Below are positions 33,539 to 42,971 of a stretch of DNA of 64,000 nucleotides, piece after piece. How positions within the stretch are numbered: position 1 is the first letter of the stretch; every line of letters starts with the position of its first letter. Origin of the DNA: Erwinia_E haradaeae_I (lineage in GTDB: Bacteria; Pseudomonadota; Gammaproteobacteria; Enterobacterales; Enterobacteriaceae); contig NZ_LR217713.1 of the NCBI RefSeq assembly GCF_900698925.1, forward strand, positions 992,001-1,056,000. Reading direction: 5' to 3'. Under the pieces are notes generated by a model, which did not search any database, was not told the DNA's origin, and saw only the letters and a list, made by a program, of their open reading frames with translations. Made by a program: the position numbers and the translations under genes.

Positions 33539-34117
33539 ATGAGTAATAAACATACTACAATTAACACCTGTTATGGTCCCATTCATCATCATATCTTAAA
33601 TAAAGCAAAAAATATTAAATTATTAATCTGTGATTCAGATGGTGTCATGTCCGACGGAATGATCTATCACACCAATAACGGTAATATAATACAGAGATTC
33701 AATGTCAGGGATGGATATGGTATCCAATGTTTACTTAAATTTGCAATAGAGGTAGGAGTTATTACTGGAAATCACAGTCAAATGCTGAAAGATCGATGTT
33801 CTAAATTAGGCATTTCTTATATTTATCAGGGGCAATCTAATAAAACTAAACCATTGAATGACATTCAATCTAAACTGCACCTGAATGAAGATCAAATAGC
33901 CTATATTGGTGATGATCTTATAGACTTACCAGTACTTCTTAAAGTAGGATTAAGTATCGCAGTGGCTGATTCCCACCCCATGTTACTACCACATGTTGAT
34001 TACATAACAAGGATGAACGGAGGAAATGGGGCAATACGAGAAATCTCTGATCTCATTTTAATAGCACAAAATAAAATATTAAGAGATTTTAGTGGTAATC
34101 TAGATGATCTATGCTAA
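33539..34117 (+). CDS. kdsC: 3-deoxy-D-manno-octulosonate 8-phosphate phosphatase
   Basis: Removes phosphate from Kdo 8-phosphate to give Kdo for lipid A-core assembly. The 192-residue product (E. coli 188) belongs to the HAD superfamily, cap-less tetrameric type. Motif I is CDSDGVMSDG (residues 31-40, nucleophile Asp32 and acid Asp34), motif II VITG, the lysine is in QGQSNK, and the acidic motif is YIGDDLIDLPVL. FNVRDGYGI is intact. Residue 78, arginine in E. coli (ITGRKAK), is asparagine here (ITGNHSQ), which might affect substrate binding. It overlaps lptC by 14 bases, so the two are translationally linked as in E. coli. Confidence 0.95.
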   Translation: MSNKHTTINTCYGPIHHHILNKAKNIKLLICDSDGVMSDGMIYHTNNGNIIQRFNVRDGYGIQCLLKFAIEVGVITGNHSQMLKDRCSKLGISYIYQGQSNKTKPLNDIQSKLHLNEDQIAYIGDDLIDLPVLLKVGLSIAVADSHPMLLPHVDYITRMNGGNGAIREISDLILIAQNKILRDFSGNLDDLC

Positions 34118-34721
34118 AAGCATAATAGCTCTGATTATAACACTATTTTCAATTATAGTGGTTAACTATCTTATAAAAGACAGAAACAAGGAAGAAGATA
34201 CAAAAATTCTTACCAATCATATTCTTATACCCACATGCGTAAGTCATCAGACACAAATACTCTTGTATAATCCTCAAGGGATATTATCCCATCAAATCTT
34301 AGCAGATAAAAGCAGATATTACTCTAATGATGAAATTAGCTGGTTTACTAATCCAGTTATGATCATATATAATGAGAACAAACTACCAATGTGGATTATA
34401 AAATCCAACCAAGCTAAACTCACCAAAGAAAAAGTTTTATTTCTTTATGGAAACGTCATTATAAATAGCTTAATGAAAATCACACAGTTAAAACATCTTC
34501 AAACCGAAACTGCAAAAATTAACCTTATTACCCAAGAGTTGACTTCTGAAAATACAGTAACATTATCTGGTCCTGCCTTTTTCTCAACAGGAATGAAAAT
34601 GTACGGTAATTTACAAAAACACACAGCTCAAATTATAGGAAAAGTCCGTACGACTTATGGCGCTAATCCTGAAGAGAAAAATAAATCAATTATTAATAAC
34701 TATCCTACTTCTGGCTTGTAA
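34104..34721 (+). CDS. lptC: LPS export protein LptC
   Basis: Bitopic inner-membrane protein that takes LPS from the LptB2FG extractor and hands it to LptA in the periplasm. One N-terminal membrane helix (about residues 6-24) is followed by a beta-jellyroll domain, with YNPQGILSHQILADKSRYYS, SWFTNPVM, LTKEKVLFLYGNVIIN, INLITQELTS and KVRTTYG matching E. coli. At 205 residues it is about 14 longer than E. coli, the extra being a C-terminal tail that overlaps lptA by 65 bases. The stop codon lies inside a 13-bp perfect hairpin. Similarity to E. coli is modest but continuous. Confidence 0.93.
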   Translation: MIYAKSIIALIITLFSIIVVNYLIKDRNKEEDTKILTNHILIPTCVSHQTQILLYNPQGILSHQILADKSRYYSNDEISWFTNPVMIIYNENKLPMWIIKSNQAKLTKEKVLFLYGNVIINSLMKITQLKHLQTETAKINLITQELTSENTVTLSGPAFFSTGMKMYGNLQKHTAQIIGKVRTTYGANPEEKNKSIINNYPTSGL

Positions 34722-35172
34722 TAGGCCAGAAGTAGGACTGGATCCACACTTAAAAACACCAATTCATATCGATTCGGAAAAACAAATCATTGATATACAA
34801 AACAATATAGCAACTGCTAGTGGTAATGTTTCCATTACTCAAGGAAATCTTAAAATCATTGCTGATACCAGTACTATCTCCTTCTCGGGAGAAAAAAATA
34901 AGAATATAATAATTAACGCATATGGAAATCTTATTAAATTTTATCACATACTGAATAATGGTCAATCTGTCACGGGACATGCTAAAAAAATACATTATGA
35001 AATAGAAAAAGCACAAATTCAATTAAGCGGAAATGCTTATCTTGAACAAGATGGCAATAGAATACAAGGAGATCGTATTACCTATCTCATCAATGAAAAA
35101 ACAATGCATGCCATAAGTAATACAGGGCAACATGTTACTACTATTTTAACACCTTCTCACCAGAAGAATTAA
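34657..35172 (+). CDS. lptA: Periplasmic LPS bridge protein LptA
   Basis: Forms the beta-jellyroll bridge carrying LPS across the periplasm between LptC and LptD. The mature part is clear: PIHIDSEKQIIDIQ, ASGNVSITQGNLKI, YGNLIKFYH, VTGHAKKIHYEIEKAQIQLSGNAYL, GDRITYLINEK and HVTTILTPSH. The 171-residue product lacks the charged C-terminal tail of E. coli (185). The N-terminus, KRKINQLLITILLLAC, is a signal peptide. The LLAC at its end looks like a lipobox, which would be new, since LptA is normally a soluble protein. The stretch just after it (RPEVGL) is encoded by one arm of a perfect inverted repeat, so it may be a recent sequence change. It begins within lptC with no separate binding site visible. 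Confidence 0.92.
   Translation: MALILKRKINQLLITILLLACNRPEVGLDPHLKTPIHIDSEKQIIDIQNNIATASGNVSITQGNLKIIADTSTISFSGEKNKNIIINAYGNLIKFYHILNNGQSVTGHAKKIHYEIEKAQIQLSGNAYLEQDGNRIQGDRITYLINEKTMHAISNTGQHVTTILTPSHQKN
34703..34737. repeat. 13-bp perfect inverted repeat at the lptC-lptA junction
   Basis: TCCTACTTCTGGC, a nine-base loop, and GCCAGAAGTAGGA. It spans the lptC stop codon and the end of the LptA signal peptide. It is unusually GC-rich for this genome and would form a stable mRNA hairpin. Confidence 0.8.
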
Positions 35173-35215
35173 ATCCTTTATAAGAATAAAATAAAAAAGA
35201 AATTTATTCAATATT

Positions 35216-35944
35216 ATGCCAACTCTAATAATCAAAAACCTTATGAAAACCTATAAAGGTGATCTAATCGTAAAAGGTGTCAGCCTACAAGTAAAATCTG
35301 GTGAAATTGTGGGTCTTCTCGGGCCTAACGGAGCAGGGAAAACAACTACATTTTATATGATAATTGGGATTATTAAACACGATAAAGGATATATTTACAT
35401 TGATCATGAAGATATTAGCCTATTACCGCTACATGCTCGAGCTAGTCGTGGCATTGGATATCTTCCTCAAGAAGCTTCTATCTTTAGACGATTGAGTGTA
35501 TATGATAACTTAATGGCTATTCTTCAAATTCGCAAAGATCTTACTCACAAACAACGACTTTATAGAGCTAAAGAACTTCTTGATGAATTTCATATTAGTG
35601 ATCATTTACACAAGATGATGGGACACAAATTATCTGGCGGTGAACGTCGTCGCGTAGAAATTGCTCGTGCATTAGCAGCAAATCCAAAATTTATTCTTTT
35701 AGACGAACCTTTTGCTGGTGTTGACCCTATCTCAGTAATAGACATTAAAAAAATTATTGAACACCTTCGGAACAGTGGATTGGGAGTATTAATTACTGAT
35801 CATAATGTACGTGAAACCCTAGATGTTTGTGAATATTCCTATATTGTGAGCCAGGGTCATGTCATTGCTTCCGGAAACCCGGAAGCAATCATGGCTGATA
35901 AACAAGTGCAACATGTTTATTTAGGTACAGAATTTAGACTTTAA
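35216..35944 (+). CDS. lptB: LPS export ABC transporter ATPase LptB
   Basis: Cytoplasmic ATPase dimer that powers extraction of LPS from the inner membrane with LptF and LptG. The 242-residue product (E. coli 241) is highly conserved. Walker A is GPNGAGKTT (residues 36-44), the Q-loop lies in GYLPQEASIFRRLSVYDNLMA, the signature is LSGGERRRVEIARALAANP, Walker B is FILLDEPFAGVDP, and the switch histidine is in ITDHNVRETL. It closes the kdsC-lptC-lptA-lptB operon, 43 bases after lptA. The coding region holds an 11-bp perfect inverted repeat near its 3' end. lptF and lptG are not in the window but must exist if the pathway works. Confidence 0.97.
   Translation: MPTLIIKNLMKTYKGDLIVKGVSLQVKSGEIVGLLGPNGAGKTTTFYMIIGIIKHDKGYIYIDHEDISLLPLHARASRGIGYLPQEASIFRRLSVYDNLMAILQIRKDLTHKQRLYRAKELLDEFHISDHLHKMMGHKLSGGERRRVEIARALAANPKFILLDEPFAGVDPISVIDIKKIIEHLRNSGLGVLITDHNVRETLDVCEYSYIVSQGHVIASGNPEAIMADKQVQHVYLGTEFRL
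35864..35889. repeat. 11-bp perfect inverted repeat inside lptB
   Basis: ATTGCTTCCGG, loop AAAC, CCGGAAGCAAT within codons for VIASGNPEAI. Same kind of GC-rich perfect repeat as at the lptC-lptA junction. Confidence 0.75.
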
Positions 35945-37534
35945 TAAAGCGTGAATCTTGATCAATAGATAAAAAAATAAAATATATTACTTAAACTATT
36001 TTATATTTATTCAGTGACAAACCAATTCTTAAATAAGAATTTACATTATTCTAATTTGTATTAAAAATTTTTTCTCTTAACTACAAACTTGGGCTCCAAA
36101 TAAAGAGATAGTTTTTTCTTTCAAAAAATATGAATAACATAACGCATTCATATCTAGATCATAGAAGTTAATAAACTTAATCTAGATAAGATTAAAATTA
36201 AAGGCTAGGTCATATAATTAAAAATATTCTAAATAAAAAATACGACCCTGGATGTAAAATAAAAAAACAATAAAAATAAATTATAAAATTAATTTCTGTT
36301 ACGACTCGAGTTAATATTTTTCTGGGAAAAACTAGAAATTAAAACATAATATATGCAAATTCTTTTTACTCAGTAAAAAATAATTTAGCTATTTATTTTG
36401 TATTAAGAATAAAAATTTTAAATCTCCAAAATAAATTTTTTTAAGACATTGAAGATCTTACTTATTCCTCAAAAACTAACCTTTATCTTCATATAACTAC
36501 TCTTCATAGTTTAATACTCCATTCAACATATATAAGTGTTAGCGACGAAAGAGCATTTATGCTATGATGTAATAATAATATTTTGTCACGTGACACGTAT
36601 AGTGATTAACTAAAAAAAATTAATAAAATAATTATACCAACTACTAAAACTGAACAAACTATAACATAGATTAATCAATGCTTACTTTTTTAAGTATTAC
36701 AGTTTTTAAAATAACTTGTCAAATATATAAAAAATATATACAACAGGTGCTAAACCTAGAATTTAAAACGAGTTAACATACATAAACATTCAGAAATCTT
36801 GTCCTGCATAAGAAAAGATTATCAATCCTATAAGATAAAACGCTCGTTAACAGGTTTAAAACACTAAAAAACTTAATATTTATAACTAACACATCTATAT
36901 ATGACATAGAAATAATATAAACAACTTAAATATAATTGTTGTAAGAAACGTTTCTAAACTTACAGTTCCTATTTTATACCATATATAAAATATCCATGAA
37001 TAATAATGTTACTCATCATTATACATTATTTATAGAAAATAATGATGATAAATCAGTTATAATTATAAAAACGCTTAATGGTATAATAAGCAATATAGAT
37101 GAATATAAATAATATGTCACAACATAGTGCATCTATATAATTCTTTTTCTTTAAGGAAATTAAAACCTATCTTGACCATATTAGACCAGTATAATACTTT
37201 TACTTCTTATATCTTATAAAACAATAGTATTATCAATAAAATTCTATATTTAGAATCACTATAGATCTTATTAATAATCCCATATTCAGATACGAATTAC
37301 TGATCTTAATTTTTTTACTAAGATCTGCATACAATCAAAACAAGAAAATTATACAATTTATAATATTAACTATAAAATCATATGAAAAGTGTAGTTAAAG
37401 AGTAGGGGTGTTCTCTACCAACGATTTTATTAATTACATATACTTTACTTATATATCAAGTCTTTATATTAATTACTAGATATAATGAAATATAAAGAAA
37501 CTGCTTCTCTTAAAGTAAAGAATCAAGTATAACT
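35945..37534. other. 1.6-kb spacer where rpoN and hpf would lie
   Basis: In E. coli rpoN and hpf stand between lptB and ptsN. Neither is readable here. The spacing (1.6 kb) is close to the combined length of those two genes, which fits decay in place. A 12-bp palindrome TGTCACGTGACA lies at 36584-36595. Confidence 0.6.
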
Positions 37535-38011
37535 ATGATAAACAATAATTTTAAATTAGAATTAGACGTAATATTAAGTATTTCTTGTACACGTAACGAT
37601 GTTCTTTGTCACAACAAAGAAAGAGCATTAGAAATTATTAGTGAATTAGCTTCTCAAAAACTTAGACTTTCTCAGCAAATTATTTTTAATGCCATACAAA
37701 ACAGAGAAAAAATAGGTAGTACAGGTATTGGTAATGGTATTGCAATTCCTCATTGCAAACTTGAGGAACAAAAATTACAATCTATTGGTGTTTTTATTCA
37801 TCTTAAACATCCTATTATTTTTAATTCTATTGACAACCAACCAGTAGACCTACTATTTGCCATCCTTATTCCATCTCAACAATGTAAAACACACTTATAC
37901 ACACTATCTCTAGTAGCACAACACCTAGCAAACAAAATAATTCTTCGTCAACTTAGATCCGCATCTAGCGATGAAGATTTATACCGAATTATAACTCAAA
38001 AAAAGATATAA
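37535..38011 (+). CDS. ptsN: Nitrogen-regulatory phosphotransferase EIIA-Ntr (PtsN)
   Basis: Regulatory EIIA protein phosphorylated by the PtsP-NPr chain; in E. coli it affects potassium uptake and envelope stress rather than sugar transport. The 158-residue product (E. coli 163) is colinear. The phosphorylated histidine is His73 in GNGIAIPHCKLEEQ, and STGIGNG, DNQPVDLLFAILIP and HLYTLSLVAQHLA-like segments are present. RapZ and NPr (ptsO), next in the E. coli cluster, are absent after it. Without NPr nearby the phosphorelay may be incomplete. It is retained although rpoN is lost, so its role here is not sigma-54 linked (inference). Confidence 0.93.
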   Translation: MINNNFKLELDVILSISCTRNDVLCHNKERALEIISELASQKLRLSQQIIFNAIQNREKIGSTGIGNGIAIPHCKLEEQKLQSIGVFIHLKHPIIFNSIDNQPVDLLFAILIPSQQCKTHLYTLSLVAQHLANKIILRQLRSASSDEDLYRIITQKKI

Positions 38012-38584
38012 TCTTATTATATAACAATTTTTCTAAAATAATTCACTATTAATCTAATTCTTCTATTGTTCCATCTATTGTATTCCAGGAGATCTATTAA
38101 TATCCATGTCTGAAAATTAAGATAAAATTGTATATATGAGTTTTGTATAAAAATCTCTATAGCTTTATATAAACTACAAATGTGTTTCTATATACTAATA
38201 AAAATTAATTAATAAGATATAACAATAAAAATAAGGCAAATTGACTATGCTATAAAATGATTACCAATACCAGAATCACTCAATTTTTTATCAGAAGTTA
38301 AATACTATGAAGCCATAATCACCATTTAAATTATTGATACTATAAACAACATTTTTTCTTGATTTTAAAAAATTATAACCAAAAAACATTATCACAAGAT
38401 GTATCCATACTAGTCACTCCTTAAGTTTCTATTTTATCGTGGTAAAAAATACTAATCTCTTTATTTTAAAAAAGATACAAATCTGTCCTGCATATCTATT
38501 CAAATAAAAAAAATTAACATCTGTCTAAAAAAAAGAACATAGACTATTAGCGTTAAGAATAGCCATTCTTTATGTTGTATAACA
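38012..38584. other. Spacer between convergent ptsN and zapA
   Basis: In E. coli the 6S RNA gene ssrS follows zapA. I looked for it on the minus strand here and saw no GC-rich long hairpin of that type. Only a 6-bp AAGAAT/ATTCTT hairpin (38565-38580) near the zapA end. Confidence 0.55.
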
Positions 38585-38953
38585 TTATTCAAATTTAGTG
38601 GACGGTTGTTGAATACAAGTAATATTATCTTTCTCAAATAATGCTTGTTCTAATATCTGTTGTAAACTCCGCATCTTCTTTTCCATATGCAATGCATAAT
38701 CACGAGTTTTAATTTTTTCCTCAGCTAATTCATAGCAAAGATTTAAAGCAGCAATCAAAACTAATTGCTCAGTATTAGTGACTTTAGTACGAAGCTTTAA
38801 ATCTTGTAAACGTTGAGAAAGATCTTCCGCAGCTAAATTTAATGCACCCATCTCTTTATGAGGGCACTTTACTCGCAATGCACAACCAAGAATATGGAGA
38901 TCTACTGGTTGTGTAGATATATCGCCAGGATGAGTCATTTTGGTATCCGTCAT
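38585..38953 (-). CDS. zapA: Cell division protein ZapA
   Basis: Binds and bundles FtsZ filaments at the division site. The product is 122 residues (E. coli 109), with an N-terminal extension. The globular domain QPVDLHILGCALRVKCP and the coiled-coil part (RLQDLKLRTKVTNTEQLVLIAALN, ELAEEKIKTRDYALHME) are clear, as is the C-terminal FE. A start at the internal Met6 (38938) would give a length nearer to E. coli; neither has a Shine-Dalgarno motif. The arrangement, divergent from pepP-ubiH, is that of E. coli, but ygfB is missing. Confidence 0.92.
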   Translation of the reverse strand: MTDTKMTHPGDISTQPVDLHILGCALRVKCPHKEMGALNLAAEDLSQRLQDLKLRTKVTNTEQLVLIAALNLCYELAEEKIKTRDYALHMEKKMRSLQQILEQALFEKDNITCIQQPSTKFE

Positions 38954-40274
38954 GATCTATTTTTTCTATATACTATAAAAAGATTAATATAACTATCCAA
39001 TCAACAAGAAACAACCCTATTACAAATACTTATTACAAATCTTAATCTTTACATTATGATTTTATCTAAATAAGAAAATCCATATAACATTGAATAATTC
39101 AATAATGATATGAATTCACCAAATTTATAATAAGAAATCAGTCTATCTATCATTCCCTCATATTTACATGAACGTTAATTTAGTCTTGCAATGTCGATAC
39201 GTTAAAAAACCATGTATGATTTAAATCATAAAACCTAATTTAACCGTCTTTTCCATAATTTGATGTCTAACTAATTTAGATACATTTGCTTATATAAAAA
39301 ATATTATACATGAAATATAGCAACCTCTTTCCAAAAAAAACACACACATGATTTTTTAATTTTTTTTTATGATAGAAAATCAAACCTGAATTTTAAAAAA
39401 ACAATTACAAAATATAAATCCCTCGTCTATTAGAAATAGAAACGAACCATATAAACCAAACTACCCACTAACCATACCTTATAAAACTTAAACACACTAA
39501 ATAATAAATGAATATATAAAATATAAAAATAAAAATAAACTCATCTAATTTTATTAAAAATACAGATTAAATTATAATCCATGTTATCCATGAACAACCC
39601 AACATAATTTCTAATCTCATTTTTAAAAAATATAGGAGATTTTTAACTCATGAACATCATAAACCATACTGATCATAGGTAATATAATCTCTTATGTTAA
39701 TAAATTTACCTATATAAACTAATATTTTATATAACATTATCAACATTAGAAGATAAATATTATAATATATTGTCAATATAATAACTTTAGAACAAATAAA
39801 TTACAGTATAGTTAATTATCTTTCTAATTTTATTAGAATAAGATGTTTTACCTTACATATAACGATAATAGAAAAAATTAACAATGAAAAAATCCATATT
39901 AAGTTTATGAGTATAATCATCTTATTTTAATATAACTAACTCTATCATTATATAATGTCTCTAAAACATATGAGACATCAATCATACTAGATGCGATCTA
40001 TTTAAAATGCATATTAACTATCTACCATTGCTATTTATCATCTAATTAAAGTTACAATGAAAAGAATTCAGTTATACTAAAATTAATAGTTATCTATTTT
40101 AAAAATCATCTGAAACAGATAAGTAATTTTATCTTTTTTTATTAAAAACTATTATGTAATTTTTATATGAATAATAACAATTACAATCACAATAATTTCT
40201 AAGGTTAGAACATATCTTTAAATAAAATGTTAAATAGAATAACCAGAATATCTTACTTAGTTTAAGGAGATTCA
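38954..40274. other. 1.3-kb spacer between divergent zapA and pepP
   Basis: ygfB, the first gene of the E. coli ygfB-pepP-ubiH operon, would lie here and is not readable. No RNA gene seen. The promoters for both flanking genes should be here. Confidence 0.6.
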
Positions 40275-41591
40275 GTGATTGAAAAAGAATTTCTGTGCCG
40301 CCGTTTAGCTTTATTAAAAAAAATGGAACCTTCTAGTATTATCCTAATCTTTTCAGCTCCCGTAGCTATACGAAACAATGATAACCCCTACCCTTATCGA
40401 CAAAACAGTGATTTTTGGTATCTTACTGGTTTTAATGAACCAGAAGCAATGTTCGGACTAATAAAAAACTCTGACAACTGTTATAAAAGTCTACTCTTTA
40501 ATCGAAGCCACAATCGACAAGCTCAAATATGGGGACAGAATTATATTGGACAGGAATCTGCACGTATGCAATTAGCTGTCGATTATGCTTTCCCATGGGA
40601 AAGCATAAACGATCATCTCCATCTCTTTTTAGATGGATTAAAAACAATTTATCATGTAGAAAAACAATATTATTTCTCTGATCAAATTATTTTTACTGCA
40701 TTAGAAAAACTGCGAATAAACCAAAAAAAAACTCTCTCCGTACCTAAAATATTACTCGATTGGCGCCCATTAGTACATGAATTACGCTTAATTAAATCCT
40801 CATCAGAAATAACTTTACTACGAAAAGCAGGACTTATTAGCGCCTTAGGTCACATGCGAGCTCTCAAAAAATTATTTCATGGCATCCATGAATATCAGAT
40901 AGAAGGGGAAATTCAATATGAATTTAATCATCATGGTGCGCGCTGGACTGCCTATAACACCATTATTGCCTCAGGAGAAAATTCCTGTATTTTACACTAT
41001 ACCGACAATAACAAGCTTATAAAAAATGGTCAGCTAGTATTGATTGATGCTGGATGCGAATTTCAAGGTTATGCCAGTGATATTTCACGTACTTTTCCAG
41101 TAAATGGAAAATTTAATGCCCCACAAAGGTTTATTTATACTACTGTTTTAAATGCATTAAATCTAGCACTAAAACTTTATCAACCTGGAACCAACATTTA
41201 TACAGTTACAAAAACAATAATCGCTTTTCTAGTACACAGGTTAGTGCAATTAAAAATCATGCAAGGTGATGTTCAACAACTAATTAAAGATAAAGCTATT
41301 GAACAGTTTTTCATGCATAAATTGAGTCACTGGATTGGTTTAGATGTGCATGATTCAAATTATTATAGTCAAGACGATAGACGAATATTGCAACCAGGCA
41401 TGGTCTTAACTATTGAGCCAGGTTTGTATATCACTACTGATTCAAATGTACCATCAGAATATCGTGGAATTGGTGTTCGAATTGAAGATACCATTCTAAT
41501 TACTAAAAATGGTAATGAAAATCTAACCTCAACAGCTATAAAAAAAATAAATGAAATAGAGTCTTTTATGGTAAAAAGGAAATCCTTATGA
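40275..41591 (+). CDS. pepP: Xaa-Pro aminopeptidase P
   Basis: Cytoplasmic metalloprotease that removes the residue before an N-terminal proline. The 438-residue product matches E. coli PepP (441). The N-terminal domain carries PYPYRQNSDFWYLTGFNEPEA. The pita-bread catalytic domain has the dinuclear metal ligands: two Asp in LIDAGCEFQGYASDISRTFP, His in LSHWIGLDVHD, Glu in TIEPGLYI and Glu in GVRIEDT. The GTG start has a very good AAGGAG five bases upstream. Its stop overlaps the ubiH ATG by four bases (ATGA), so the pair are co-translated. Confidence 0.95.
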   Translation: MIEKEFLCRRLALLKKMEPSSIILIFSAPVAIRNNDNPYPYRQNSDFWYLTGFNEPEAMFGLIKNSDNCYKSLLFNRSHNRQAQIWGQNYIGQESARMQLAVDYAFPWESINDHLHLFLDGLKTIYHVEKQYYFSDQIIFTALEKLRINQKKTLSVPKILLDWRPLVHELRLIKSSSEITLLRKAGLISALGHMRALKKLFHGIHEYQIEGEIQYEFNHHGARWTAYNTIIASGENSCILHYTDNNKLIKNGQLVLIDAGCEFQGYASDISRTFPVNGKFNAPQRFIYTTVLNALNLALKLYQPGTNIYTVTKTIIAFLVHRLVQLKIMQGDVQQLIKDKAIEQFFMHKLSHWIGLDVHDSNYYSQDDRRILQPGMVLTIEPGLYITTDSNVPSEYRGIGVRIEDTILITKNGNENLTSTAIKKINEIESFMVKRKSL

Positions 41592-42754
41592 GTGTTATTA
41601 TCGTAGGAGCAGGATTAGCTGGTCTAACACTAGCTTTCGCCTTGTCTTATTTAACACAAGGTAAAAAAGATATTAAATTAGTAGAAGCTACTTCACCCGA
41701 TAAATTTCTTCACCCAAATTACAATGGACGCACTATAGCATTAGCTTATGGGCTTTGTCGGAAAATAGACGCACTCAATCTTTGGTCATTACTTGATCCT
41801 ATAGCCACCGCAATTACTCGGATTCATGTAAGTGAACTCGGTTCTGGTGGTTTTTTCTCTCTTGATGCCTCTACTTATGGGATCCCATTTCTAGGACAGG
41901 TTTTTGAATTAAATCAAGCAAAAAAAAATTTTTTTTCTCATCTAGAAAAAACTAAAAACATCACTTTATACTGCCCAAACACTGTAGTCCTTATCAAACA
42001 ATGTACAGATTATATTCTCATCAAACTAGATAATGGTGAAAAAATTAAAGGTGATTTATTAGTTGCTGCTGATGGTACATTTTCTAACATAGCTAGATTA
42101 TGTGGTTTACAGTGGGAAAAAAAAGATTATCAGCAAATAGCATTAGTAACTAAAATTTCTACTGAATTAGCACATCAAGGACAAGCCTTTGAACGGTTTA
42201 CTAGACATGAATCATTAGCTTTACTACCAATTTCTAGCGGATTTAGTTCATTAGTCTTGTGTTTAGATCGGACTAAGCGTAAAACAATGTCCAACTGGAA
42301 TGACAAAGAATTTCTTTCTTATTTACAGAAAATATTTGGATGGCGATTAGGAAAAATAACAAAAGTAGATAAACGATACTTCTATCCAATAGAATCATGT
42401 ACTAGAGTCAATACCATTACTCAACGCATAGTATTAGTGAGCAATGCCGCACAAACACTGCATCCTATTGCAGGTCAAGGATTAAATTTAGGTATGCGAG
42501 ATATATTAACATTAACGGATATTTTAATTTCAGCGTGGAAAACCGGAAAAAAAGCAGGTGATTATTCTACGTTAAAACAATACCAAAAACAACGAATTAT
42601 AGATGTAAAAACAACTATTCATTTTACAGATTTATTAGTCAGGCTTTTTTCTCATCCTTCCTCGACACTTTTTATTGGACGAACTCTAGGATTAATGATG
42701 ATAAATGATATGGCATGCTTACGCAACATACTTATTAAACGATCTATTCAGTAG
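41588..42754 (+). CDS. ubiH: 2-octaprenyl-6-methoxyphenol hydroxylase UbiH
   Basis: FAD-dependent monooxygenase adding a hydroxyl in ubiquinone synthesis. The 388-residue product (E. coli 392) has the N-terminal FAD fold VIIVGAGLAGLTLAFAL, the middle DG motif LVAADGTFSNIARLCG, and the C-terminal FAD motif NAAQTLHPIAGQGLNLGMRD. GRTIALAYG and AFERFTRHESLALLP are also conserved. One change: the usual VGNAAQ reads VSNAAQ. It follows pepP with a four-base overlap; ubiI, third in E. coli, is gone. Its survival fits with the retained succinate dehydrogenase, which needs ubiquinone. Confidence 0.95.
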   Translation: MSVIIVGAGLAGLTLAFALSYLTQGKKDIKLVEATSPDKFLHPNYNGRTIALAYGLCRKIDALNLWSLLDPIATAITRIHVSELGSGGFFSLDASTYGIPFLGQVFELNQAKKNFFSHLEKTKNITLYCPNTVVLIKQCTDYILIKLDNGEKIKGDLLVAADGTFSNIARLCGLQWEKKDYQQIALVTKISTELAHQGQAFERFTRHESLALLPISSGFSSLVLCLDRTKRKTMSNWNDKEFLSYLQKIFGWRLGKITKVDKRYFYPIESCTRVNTITQRIVLVSNAAQTLHPIAGQGLNLGMRDILTLTDILISAWKTGKKAGDYSTLKQYQKQRIIDVKTTIHFTDLLVRLFSHPSSTLFIGRTLGLMMINDMACLRNILIKRSIQ

Positions 42755-42908
42755 ATCTTTATTTGAATAGTATTTCATAATATTTCATATAGATATCAGT
42801 TAAAATAAAAAGTTAAATATATTGAAGAATAAATAATACCAGTTACTACAACATATAATAAATACACAACTGATATATATTGAGGTTAAAAATATTACAT
42901 TGACTTTC

Positions 42909-42971
42909 TAGGCATTATTTTAATAATAAAAGCCATCATAACGATGGCTTTTATTATTAAAATAATGCCTA
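42909..42971. terminator. 29-bp perfect inverted repeat, rRNA operon terminator (bidirectional)
   Basis: Two 29-base arms that match exactly enclose a five-base loop (ATAAC). The inner part, AAAAGCCATC and GATGGCTTTT, is a classical terminator in both directions, serving ubiH (plus) and the rRNA operon (minus). The outer part of the right arm includes the last bases of 5S rRNA, so the 5S 3' end is repeated in reverse on the far side of the hairpin. Confidence 0.85.

Noticed and set aside
38012..38584. 6S RNA gene expected after zapA
   Set aside because: No long GC-containing hairpin with the central bubble of 6S RNA could be found on either strand.
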